Assembly (NCBI GenBank): GCA_030123605.1
Contig: CP126123.1
Coordinates: forward strand, 3,749,237 to 3,813,236
Reading direction: 5' to 3'
DNA: 64,000 bases
From: Nitrospira sp.
GTDB lineage: Bacteria > Nitrospirota > Nitrospiria > Nitrospirales > Nitrospiraceae
This document shows, piece by piece, positions 26,530 to 33,963 of this stretch. Made by a program: the position numbers and the translations under genes. The notes beneath the pieces were generated by a model that made no database searches, was not told where the DNA came from, and saw only the letters and a list, made by a program, of their open reading frames with translations. The number at the start of each line of letters is the position of its first letter. Position 1 is the first letter of the stretch.

Positions 26530-27783
26530 GTGAGTGAGGATACGGTTCAATCGATACGCGAGTTGGTCGAGCAGATCTACCGCACCGAATCGCGTCAGGT
26601 ACTCGCCACGTTGATTCGTTTGTTGGGAGACTTCGAGACCGCCGAAGAAGCGCTGCACGATGCCTTCGCCGTGGCGGTGGAACAATGGATAAGGGACGGC
26701 GTGCCGGCCAATCCGCGGGCCTGGCTTGTGTCGACCGGACGCTTCAAGGCCATCGACGGCATGCGGCGGCGCGCTCGGTTCGACGCCTCGTTGACCGAAC
26801 TCGCCAAGCGACTGGAGCCCACGACCGGTGACGCAGAGGCATGGGACGACGAGGCCATCGAGGACGACCGGCTTCGGTTGATCTTCACCTGCTGCCATCC
26901 GGCCCTTTCGCCTGAGGCGCAAGTCGCTATGACCCTGCGTGAAGTCTGCGGCCTCACGACCGATGAAATCGCGCGCGCGTTCCTCACGAAACCGCCCACG
27001 ATCGCCCAACGGATCGTGCGCGCCAAGGCGAAGATCCGCGACGCCCGGATTCCCTATGAGGTGCCGTCGGAGACCGACCTGCCGGACCGGCTGGACGCGG
27101 TACTCCAAGTCGTCTACCTGGTGTTCAATGAGGGGTACAGCGCGTCAACCGGGACGTCGCTCATCCGGCACGATCTCTCCGGCGAGGCGATTCGCTTGGG
27201 ACGGCTGTTGATCCGATTGCTCCCGGAACCGGAAGCGACGGGACTCCTCGCGTTGATGTTGCTGCAAGACTCACGGCGCGCGGCGCGCACATCTTCGTCG
27301 GGAGACGTGATCCTCTTGGAGGACCAGGATCGCACTCTGTGGAACCGCGATCAGATCACGGAAGGGGTGTCGCTGGTGGAGCAGGCGCTGTCATCACGTC
27401 GGATCGGTCCCTACACGATCCAAGCGGCGATCGCAGCGTTGCATGCCCGGGCGCCTCATGCCGCCGCCACGGACTGGGCTCAGATCGTCGGGCTCTACGA
27501 TGTGCTGGTGCGGACCGATCCGTCTCCGGTGGTGGAGTTGAACCGTGCCGTGGCGGTAGCGATGCGAGACGGCCCGTCGGCTGGGCTAGTGCTCGTCGAC
27601 GCCATCCTCGCGCGCGGCGATTTAGGGAATTATCACCTCGCACATGCGACGCGGGCCGACCTCTGCCGGCGCCTAGGGCGAACAGCGGAAGCCCGCGCGT
27701 CGTATGCGCGAGCCCTCGCCCTCTCACGGCAGGAACCGGAGCGAAGGTTTCTGAAGCGACGATTGGGCGAACTAAAGGATTGA
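26530..27783 (+). CDS. ECF42-type RNA polymerase sigma factor with C-terminal helical domain
   Basis: The 417-residue protein starts at a GTG. Residues 10-90 are sigma region 2 (LIRLLGDFETAEEALHDAFAVA; NPRAWLVSTGRFKAID). Residues 115-175 are region 4 (REVCGLTTDEIARAFLTKPP, RIVRAKAKI). The long C-terminal extension has a TPR-like end (LAHATRADLCRRLGRTAEARASYARAL). This architecture is that of the ECF42 group, whose members lack an anti-sigma factor and are normally encoded beside DGPF/YCII proteins. Here the DGPF genes begin 9.5 kb downstream. The C-terminal domain is thought to replace an anti-sigma in control. Confidence 0.9.
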   Translation: MSEDTVQSIRELVEQIYRTESRQVLATLIRLLGDFETAEEALHDAFAVAVEQWIRDGVPANPRAWLVSTGRFKAIDGMRRRARFDASLTELAKRLEPTTGDAEAWDDEAIEDDRLRLIFTCCHPALSPEAQVAMTLREVCGLTTDEIARAFLTKPPTIAQRIVRAKAKIRDARIPYEVPSETDLPDRLDAVLQVVYLVFNEGYSASTGTSLIRHDLSGEAIRLGRLLIRLLPEPEATGLLALMLLQDSRRAARTSSSGDVILLEDQDRTLWNRDQITEGVSLVEQALSSRRIGPYTIQAAIAALHARAPHAAATDWAQIVGLYDVLVRTDPSPVVELNRAVAVAMRDGPSAGLVLVDAILARGDLGNYHLAHATRADLCRRLGRTAEARASYARALALSRQEPERRFLKRRLGELKD

Positions 27784-28258
27784 GGGGGGGAGGTTGTACT
27801 GCAAGCGGGAGAGATTTCAAGATTGCGACGAATCCACGGATCTCCTCGATGGTTTCAATCAGTCATGGCGCTTTCCTTTCTTCAGTCGCAGCATCGCGTT
27901 CTCGCGGTGTATCCCCACGCTGTGATCTCCTCCGCCCAATGTCGGATGAGGCTCACATTGGGGGGCGCGTTGAATCGTTGTTCATCAAATAATGTCAGTG
28001 GGTGATGTCTCACCGTCGTCAGCTTCTCCTTAATTCTGTCGGCGGCTGGAAAAACGGCAGGCGCCGAATGTCATGGCACCATTATGGAATTCGCGCAGAC
28101 CCGAACCGGGTCGCGGACGGCAGAACTGCTGGCCATGCATGCCCGGATCACAACGGAAAACGGGTGGGGCGTGAAGGGAACAGCATCCTGTTGTGGGATG
28201 ATCCACACCCCATCTGTACCTACAATCCGACAGAGACGAGCGGTCGTGTTCACTAGCC
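27784..28258. other. Gene-poor gap
   Basis: This 475-base region lies between the ECF42 gene and the converging peptide cassette. The open frames here have no ribosome binding site or recognisable protein sequence. I see no clear terminator, promoter or repeat. Confidence 0.5.
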
Positions 28259-28513
28259 TCATCGAGTGAACCGCAGGCCGCCGATCGTGAAGGGGGGCAG
28301 TCCCCCGAAGAAGCGGCAGATAGCCTCGCTTCCCCCATTTGCTCTGCATCTCCAGTAGGCGCCCCAATCGGGATCCGACTGCGCCTGGAACCGAAACTGC
28401 GGCAGAATCTCTCCGCTGCTATCGGAGGACAATCCTCCTAGAACGGGGTTCCCCTGGTAACGACCCGTAGTTGAGCTAAGTGATAATTCTGCATCAAATC
28501 CAGGCATATTCAT
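28259..28513 (-). CDS. Small peptide with PGF-type leader (peptide 3)
   Basis: The 84-residue product begins MNMPGFDAELSL, the head shared with the peptides at 28748-29041 and 29083-29370. The ATG at 28513 has a strong GAGGAGG site; an open extension upstream is not used. After the head comes a Tyr (GRY), then a Gly/Ser-rich, Cys-poor core (two Cys) with FFGGLPPFTIGGLRF at the end. It is the last gene of the minus-strand cassette, 234 bases after peptide 2. The constant head and variable core suggest a RiPP-type precursor, an inference from the pattern and the neighbouring proteins. Confidence 0.65.
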   Translation of the reverse strand: MNMPGFDAELSLSSTTGRYQGNPVLGGLSSDSSGEILPQFRFQAQSDPDWGAYWRCRANGGSEAICRFFGGLPPFTIGGLRFTR

Positions 28514-28747
28514 GTCACCCTCCTCTTTTCGGACGTAACGATGTATAGCGCCGATCGAACGATTGTTTGGCTCCATCTCATTCAACGCAGGTACCTTCTC
28601 AGAGCAAATACCGACTCGCCCTACAAACCAAATATCTCCTTCAGCCGGGAACAAGCCCTCCAACACCAGGCCAACTCGCGATGGGTGGAAGAAATGTCAT
28701 GACACACAGGCCTCATCACTATAGGATCACAATGCTCTGAAAAAATC

Positions 28748-29041
28748 CTAACATGGCCTGACAGTCCCATCTGAGCATCGCTTGTAGCAGAATACGCGCT
28801 GGGTCTTGGTCTCCCAATCTGTCACGTATATGAAATGCCTGGTGCAAAATGGCTCAAAAATATCTCTGAACCATGGGGATTTGGGGTGAGTCAATTCCGA
28901 CCGCGCATCTCGTACTGGCTCAGCAAAATGAGACTGTGTTGTGCAGACTGTTCCGCTCCGCACCTCTCCTCGGTTGAGGGCATAGGACTGCCGGTTCGGT
29001 TTGCACAGTGACACGTCTGCGGTAAATCCAGGCAGAGTCAT
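28748..29041 (-). CDS. Small Cys-containing peptide with PGF-type leader (peptide 2)
   Basis: The 97-residue product begins MTLPGFTADVSL. AGAGGTG lies just upstream. The rest is unlike peptides 1 and 3 and has six Cys, three of them in the last 15 residues (FCYKRCSDGTVRPC). It lies 41 bases after peptide 1 in the same cassette. It has no classical signal peptide. The shared head could be recognised by the nearby PatG-like protein or the subtilase. Confidence 0.68.
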   Translation of the reverse strand: MTLPGFTADVSLCKPNRQSYALNRGEVRSGTVCTTQSHFAEPVRDARSELTHPKSPWFRDIFEPFCTRHFIYVTDWETKTQRVFCYKRCSDGTVRPC

Positions 29042-29082
29042 TGTTCACCTCTTCTTTCCGGTTCGACTAATCGAGACCTTCT

Positions 29083-29370
29083 TCACACGTCGCAGATGAT
29101 ACCGCCTGAAGCGTGATCGTACCGGCAGTGGCCGCCGGGATTCTCCTCACCCGAGAAACATCTGCCGGAATTGCAGGCATTGCAGACGGCACGCGGCCTC
29201 CAGCCGTTATTCTCGCAATTCTCGAGGATAAAGTCGCAGTTTTCGCACCTCGGAATCGCGGGGATGACGGCACCCGGCTGCACGGCGACTGACCGGTCAC
29301 GGTGATAACGTCCACGTACTTGGTGGAGCGATTGTTCGGCGGTAAATCCGGGAATGGTCATGGTCTTCAT
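29083..29370 (-). CDS. Small Cys-rich peptide with PGF-type leader (peptide 1)
   Basis: The 95-residue product begins MKTMTIPGFTAEQSL, followed by RGRYHRD. The C-terminal half has eight Cys, including CENC, CNAC and GRC, and ends in GGIICDV. Such a Cys-rich end could bind metal, form disulfides or be modified after translation. GGAG precedes the ATG. It lies 27 bases after the PatG C-terminal-like gene, so co-transcription is likely. Confidence 0.68.
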   Translation of the reverse strand: MKTMTIPGFTAEQSLHQVRGRYHRDRSVAVQPGAVIPAIPRCENCDFILENCENNGWRPRAVCNACNSGRCFSGEENPGGHCRYDHASGGIICDV

Positions 29371-29397
29371 GTCGTATCTCCATTCGGTTGATGAAGT

Positions 29398-30300
29398 TTA
29401 CCGGTCATAATACGGCGACAGCTTCGTCACCAGGAACGGAAACTCTTCCGTCACATCCACCCGCACGAAGAACTTTTCCGTGAAATCCGTATTGCGGTTC
29501 GTGTAGGAAAAGACGGCGTCGGCGATCTTGCGTGTGCCGCCCAACGGTGAAGGCCGCACGTCTACCCCGCTCAATGAAAAGTCGCGCGCAAATTGTTCCG
29601 CCGTCCTGGCGTAGATCCCGGGATAGCGCATGGCCAAGTAGTTCAGTGCCCGATGGTCATCCGTGGACCCGGCGTTGTCCGTCAGGTGCAGGATCCTGTC
29701 GAATACTTCCGCCGCCGCCGCATCAAACTGTTTTCCCGTCGTCTTCTCCGGCCGCGGGATCGCCTTGAGGAGCGCATCGCGATCGAAAGAGTAGATCTGG
29801 TCAACGACAGTGATCGGGACCATGAGCCCATTGCATTGCTCCGGGGGAGCAATAGGCCCCCGCACCCCAATGACGACATCGATATCCATAGGACTCGGTT
29901 GTGGGCGAATGGCCTCCACCAACCGATCGAAATCCCTGGGATCGCGAGGGTGCAGGATGTAGGTTTCAAGACCCTGAATCATCAACACCCAGCACAGCTG
30001 GCGAGCGAGATACCGGCTCTCGGGTTTGGACAGCACGTTGTAGAACGCCTGCTGATCGGTTTGTCCCGCAGTCTCTGCACGCCCTGCCGCCTGGGCGAAC
30101 TCCTTCTCGACCGAAAGGCGAGGGAAGCGCGTCTCGATCCGGCCGATCGCATAGACATGAGAAACGAGCATGGAAGCCGTGGCCGTGCAGGTTGGACAGG
30201 GCATCTCGGTGGTCGGCGCAGCCCCGGCGACATCCTCCTGTGCGGGAGTGACCACAGCGATGTCATGCTGGTTGGTCGATTCCTTCGTTTCTTGACCCAT
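29398..30300 (-). CDS. PatG C-terminal-like protein, stand-alone
   Basis: The 300-residue protein starts behind AAGGAGGAG. Residues 34-37 form a C-P-T-C motif. The middle has the conserved run I recall from the C-terminal part of PatA/PatG-family maturation proteins: HVYAIGRIETRFPRLSVEKE, RYLARQLCWVLMIQGLETYI and DIDVVIGVRGPIAPPEQCNG. There is no protease motif; the subtilase is a separate upstream gene. In cyanobactin pathways the C-terminal part of PatG is fused to a macrocyclising protease. Here it may guide substrate recognition for the three PGF peptides, which is inference. Confidence 0.72.
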   Translation of the reverse strand: MGQETKESTNQHDIAVVTPAQEDVAGAAPTTEMPCPTCTATASMLVSHVYAIGRIETRFPRLSVEKEFAQAAGRAETAGQTDQQAFYNVLSKPESRYLARQLCWVLMIQGLETYILHPRDPRDFDRLVEAIRPQPSPMDIDVVIGVRGPIAPPEQCNGLMVPITVVDQIYSFDRDALLKAIPRPEKTTGKQFDAAAAEVFDRILHLTDNAGSTDDHRALNYLAMRYPGIYARTAEQFARDFSLSGVDVRPSPLGGTRKIADAVFSYTNRNTDFTEKFFVRVDVTEEFPFLVTKLSPYYDR

Positions 30301-30336
30301 GGTGCTCCTCCTTCATGATTGAGGTTCGGACCAGGA

Positions 30337-30552
30337 TTACTTGGCTCGCCCGGTGAAGCTGATCCAGCGGTTGAGCGCGGAAGCCCGGCGTTCGCAGCCG
30401 CCGCAAGGCCGTATCCCAAAATAGGAGGTCACCTGCTTGATCACATCGCCAAGACCGATCTCCTCGTCTACCACAAAGCCCGGCAGGCGTACTCGATGGG
30501 ACGGCTGTTCGCGACGTTCAGGCGGAAGCTGGCGTTGTTTTGCTTTGGCCAT
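30337..30552 (-). CDS. Small conserved CGGC protein of the peptide cassette
   Basis: The 71-residue protein has a basic N-terminus, RLPGFVVDEEIGLGDVIKQ in the middle and PCGGCERRASALNRW at the end. The motif C-G-G-C-x-x-R-A-x-x-L-N-R-W marks a small family that I recall beside PatG-like genes. It also has an L-P-G-F motif like the three small peptides. The ATG at 30552 is preferred over a GTG nine bases upstream because GAGGGG fits it. It overlaps the end of the subtilase gene by 35 bases, so the two are probably translationally coupled. Confidence 0.7.
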   Translation of the reverse strand: MAKAKQRQLPPERREQPSHRVRLPGFVVDEEIGLGDVIKQVTSYFGIRPCGGCERRASALNRWISFTGRAK

Positions 30553-31432
30553 GAGTGTCACCCCTCACATACGTGGCCGACAGACTCTGATAAGCCGCTT
30601 CACCATTCAATAAAGGCGGCACGACCGAGGCTTGCCGTGGTTGATGCACTTGTGTGACGGCCGACTTGATCTGCGCTGCGTTCACAGTAGGAAATTCCGA
30701 CCACAAGAGTGCGATAGCTCCGGTAACAAACGGCACTGCCACACTCGTACCTCCCAACGTGAGGGGTCGGCCTGCGATCCCGAGACTGGTAATGCCAGCA
30801 CCCGGCGCCGAGAGTCCTCGCCGGCCAATGGAACCGCCAAGGTTCGATTCGCTGATGGGTCTGCCTATTCGATCGCACGCCACCACCGGGATGACCCACG
30901 GATGGCGGGTGATGACGGAACTACCGAGAGTGCCTTGATTGCCTGCCGCCGCGACCACGATCACCCTGCGCCTGACGGCCTCGTTGAGCGCTGCTTCCAA
31001 CGGTTGTTCCCCCTTGCCGGAAGATTGCACGAGGGCAAGGCTCAGGTTGATGACACGTGCGCCGCTGTCGATGCATTCGATGATGGCCGCGGCAAGCTCT
31101 TGCGGTGTCGCGCTCGGCATCTGTTCGTGTCCCGAGGTCGCTTCGGCGAAAATGGGACGGATCAAAACCGTGCAGTCGGGGCAAATGGCCGGTGCGGGGG
31201 AATCCCGCGTGGCGGATAAGATGCCGACGACAAAGGTTCCATGCAGGCATGCGGTGCTCGTGACCTGAGTGCATGAACCGCCCCCATTGCCTGAAATCTC
31301 GAGAAGTCGTTGGTTTGATAGGTTCGGATGTCGGGTCGCCACCGGCCCGTCGATGAGCCCGATCTTCAATGCAGGGCTCCCGCTGGTGCGTTGCATCAAG
31401 GGAGTGAGCTTGACCAAATCCAAAGCGAGCAT
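30518..31432 (-). CDS. Subtilisin-like serine protease of the PatA/PatG type
   Basis: The 304-residue protein is an S8 peptidase with all three catalytic positions: Asp in IGLIDGPV (about residue 27), His in HGTFVVGIL (about 65) and Ser in GGTSVAVPFVTGAIALLW (about 230). The oxyanion Asn is in AAAGNQGT. It has no signal peptide, so it should act in the cytoplasm, as PatA-type maturation proteases do. It is the first gene of the minus-strand cassette ending with three PGF peptides. It may remove their leaders. No YcaO, radical-SAM or LanM gene is nearby. Confidence 0.85.
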   Translation of the reverse strand: MLALDLVKLTPLMQRTSGSPALKIGLIDGPVATRHPNLSNQRLLEISGNGGGSCTQVTSTACLHGTFVVGILSATRDSPAPAICPDCTVLIRPIFAEATSGHEQMPSATPQELAAAIIECIDSGARVINLSLALVQSSGKGEQPLEAALNEAVRRRVIVVAAAGNQGTLGSSVITRHPWVIPVVACDRIGRPISESNLGGSIGRRGLSAPGAGITSLGIAGRPLTLGGTSVAVPFVTGAIALLWSEFPTVNAAQIKSAVTQVHQPRQASVVPPLLNGEAAYQSLSATYVRGDTHGQSKTTPASA

Positions 31433-31756
31433 ACAGGAGTAACCTCGTATGGTCGGCCTCCGTCACGACGGAATTCCCGAATGGTCGAGAGCAGTCTATG
31501 CATTTCAGAAATTGGTGCAAGGAATGGCGAAGTCCGGGGGCAACGAGTCGACGGGACTGTGTCAAAACCGTACAGACCGATTTTTCTGGATCCGGACATG
31601 CTTGGACTCCGCAGCCTATTGTAGAAAAACTTGCAAGTTTCCTTCCGCCTCGTTCCGATGACACCGGCGCCGGTCAGGAACATTCACTGAGGTCGGGAAA
31701 CCGCCGGCTTTCGTCCGTCACAGCCGGAAAGGGTGGTGAGCATCCAGCGCATGGGG

Positions 31757-31774
31757 CGTATCCAGACCGATACG
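31757..31774. promoter_or_regulatory. Palindrome CGTATC-N6-GATACG, site D
   Basis: A perfect 6-base inverted repeat with spacer CAGACC, 325 bases upstream of the subtilase start codon. The same motif is found at 24019, 24123, 24144 and 36281. Confidence 0.55.
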
Positions 31775-31813
31775 GGGAGGATCGAATCAGATACAGTCGG
31801 CGGGTCGGACCAT

Positions 31814-31905
31814 CTGATGAACTTTTACATGGCCACGCTGCACACGCGGATCTTTGCCGGCGGCTAGGGCGAACAGCGAAAGCGCGAATGTCCTATGAAG
31901 GAACC
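31814..31905 (+). pseudogene. Remnant of a second ECF42 sigma factor gene (C-terminal end)
   Basis: Allowing one 1-base indel, this stretch reads LMNFYMA, then AAHADLCRRLGRTAKARMSYEG. It matches the C-terminal TPR-like end of the intact sigma factor at 26530-27783 (NYHLAHATRADLCRRLGRTAEARASY). The DNA is also alike, e.g. CTAGGGCGAACAGCG in both. No other part of a sigma factor is seen, so only the end survives. Confidence 0.65.
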
Positions 31906-32097
31906 TTGACCAGCATTATTCATGTATACGTCTGCTGCAATCGCCGATCCGCTGCTACGACAGGCCTTCGGCCGTCGGGCTCGCCCCTCACATCCTCACC
32001 GTACTGCACGGGTACCCATCGGGTCTTCGGGGCTCCGCGCGCCGGTCTCGCGATGCAGCTCAGCGATTTCGCGACGAACCGTCATGAATACTGCAGG

Positions 32098-33963
32098 CTA
32101 GGGGTGCTCGTGGGAATCGCTGTGGCGGCAGCCGGGTCGCGCGTCCTTTTCGTCGACAGGCGCATCCTGATCGGGGCAGGGAAGCCGGCTCTCGTTTTGG
32201 ATTCTGAACATCATCATCATGGCATGGTCCTCGTGGAGCACGTTGTGACAGTGGATCGGATACACGCCGTCGAAGTCCCTGAACCGCATGAGGAGATCGA
32301 CTTCGCCGCCGGGGTCCAGACGCACCACGTCCTTGCGACCGGCTTCGACGTCCGAGACTGGAAGTCCGTTTCGGCTCAACAGAAGGAATTCGTTATGGTG
32401 CACGTGAATGGGATGGTCCCATCCGCCGCCGCCGTTTTTGAACGTCCAGATCTCCGATGTGTTGCGCTGGACGTGCACTCCCACCTCTCCATCCTTGAAA
32501 GGCCGATCGTTGACGGTCCAGTCGCCGTCTTTGCGGTTGAACAGGAAGCGTCGTTTGACTTCACACCGGGCGCGTTCACGTGAGAGATCGGGTTTCTTCC
32601 TGAGGAATTCAGGGACTCGACTGGGATCTGGCGCGTCGCGGACCACATCGAAGCGCAGCAACGGCACCCCCACATCTTCAATGTCAGCGGGTTTGGCGCC
32701 GTTGGTCTGGCGCAGACGATTCTCCAGGCAAATATGATCCCCGATCTTGGCCTTGGAGAAATCGATGATGACGTCGATTCGCTCGGCGACACCAAGGCGG
32801 GACGGGGTTCGGCGTTCGATCGGTCGCTCGAACAAGTTGCCGTCGTTCGAAATCTGCGTAAACGTCATGCCGTTGCTGAGAAAGAGTTGGTAGAAGCGAG
32901 ACGGTCCGGCGTTGACGAAGCGGAATCGATACTTGCGGCGGGCCACCTGGAAATAAGGTTGGATGACGCCGTTGACGAGGACCTTGTCTCCGACGATGCC
33001 GTCCCGGTTGGTCAGGTCGAAATACGCGAGACCATCCGCGAGGTCGAACACCTTGTCCGTGAGCAAAATCGGGACGTCGTATTCCCCGCTGGGCAAACGC
33101 AGGGCCAGGGGGTTCGAGTCGTTCTCGTTTCCGGAATCTATTTCATCGAACAGCATGAACATGCCGACCAATCCCTTGTAGACATTGGCCGCAGTCGCGT
33201 CGTGCATATGGTCGTGGTACCACAGCGTCCCCAAGGCTTCACTCGGGTCTCCGGGCGACGTGAATCCCTCGCGCACCTGCGGGTCCAATTCATAGCCGGC
33301 GTAGCGATTGGCGTAGCATTGGTCGTAGAACGTTTGGTTTTCCCAGAAGTATTTGGGATTGCCGTCGCTTTCAGGTGCCGTGTGTCCGTTGTGGAGATGA
33401 GTCGAGACAAAATGACAACCGAATTCGTCTTTCTTAGCGCGGCTCGGGTTCTTCGGGGCCTTCTCGGAGACGGGCGGGAGCAGATTCCAGTTGCGCAAGA
33501 TGATCGGGTGCCCGTACCGTCCGTGGTATACCGGCCCAGGGGAATGGCCGTTGAAACCCCAAATCGGTTGCATAGGCAGGTCCGGATGAAACGAGTGCAG
33601 GAATTGCTGCTGTCGGACTTCGTAGTAGGTCACCGGGTGGGCCGGATCCTGGAACAGGGCCTCGAATTGTTGGTGCGACAATCTGCGTCCTTCCTGCGGA
33701 TGCGTGCCGGGATCCTTGCCGGGAACCGGGTCGAGCAACGGCACCGGTCGCTGGACCGGTGGAATCGGCATCGGAACGGCAAAGGGTCTCGTGCAAGGAC
33801 TTTTCGCGTCACCCAGGATGCGGTCGGCGATTTCTTTGACCCGCTCGGAGATAGGACAGGCGCTGCTCTGATGGCTCCAGGCTGTCCCGGTCGGACGAGG
33901 TAACCACAGGCCTGCGGCGGCCAGCATGCCGAATTTCATGAGATCCCGTCGCGACAGTGTCAT
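32098..33963 (-). CDS. Tat-exported multicopper oxidase (CotA/laccase-like)
   Basis: The 621-residue protein starts with a twin-arginine signal (SRRDLMKFGMLAAAGLWL). Copper-ligand motifs are HLHNGH and WYHDHMHD in the first part. HPIHVHHNEF and HCHNVLHEDHAMMMMF in the last part give the type 1, 2 and 3 sites, with a Met-rich end. It probably oxidises phenols, bilirubin-like compounds or metal ions with O2 in the periplasm. Its ATG overlaps the stop of the di-heme peroxidase gene by four bases (ATGA), so they are translationally coupled. Confidence 0.92.
   Translation of the reverse strand: MTLSRRDLMKFGMLAAAGLWLPRPTGTAWSHQSSACPISERVKEIADRILGDAKSPCTRPFAVPMPIPPVQRPVPLLDPVPGKDPGTHPQEGRRLSHQQFEALFQDPAHPVTYYEVRQQQFLHSFHPDLPMQPIWGFNGHSPGPVYHGRYGHPIILRNWNLLPPVSEKAPKNPSRAKKDEFGCHFVSTHLHNGHTAPESDGNPKYFWENQTFYDQCYANRYAGYELDPQVREGFTSPGDPSEALGTLWYHDHMHDATAANVYKGLVGMFMLFDEIDSGNENDSNPLALRLPSGEYDVPILLTDKVFDLADGLAYFDLTNRDGIVGDKVLVNGVIQPYFQVARRKYRFRFVNAGPSRFYQLFLSNGMTFTQISNDGNLFERPIERRTPSRLGVAERIDVIIDFSKAKIGDHICLENRLRQTNGAKPADIEDVGVPLLRFDVVRDAPDPSRVPEFLRKKPDLSRERARCEVKRRFLFNRKDGDWTVNDRPFKDGEVGVHVQRNTSEIWTFKNGGGGWDHPIHVHHNEFLLLSRNGLPVSDVEAGRKDVVRLDPGGEVDLLMRFRDFDGVYPIHCHNVLHEDHAMMMMFRIQNESRLPCPDQDAPVDEKDARPGCRHSDSHEHP

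Larger units (their letters stand above)
31433..32097. other. Intergenic region with an operator and a sigma-factor remnant
   Basis: This 665-base gap lies between the subtilase start and the multicopper oxidase stop, both on the minus strand. It holds the palindrome at 31757-31774 and the ECF42 fragment at 31814-31905, listed separately. A long plus-strand frame crosses the region into the oxidase gene, but it is antisense and has no protein signature beyond the ECF42 remnant. Confidence 0.55.

Noticed and set aside
26536..26560. Another CGTATC-type palindrome at the start of the ECF42 gene
   Set aside because: GATACG occurs twice there, but as a direct repeat, and inside the coding sequence.
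28259..31432. Calling the cassette a true cyanobactin cluster
   Set aside because: There is no YcaO/PatD cyclodehydratase, no oxidase or prenyltransferase, and the peptides lack cyanobactin core/recognition repeats; only the protease and PatG C-terminal similarity hold.
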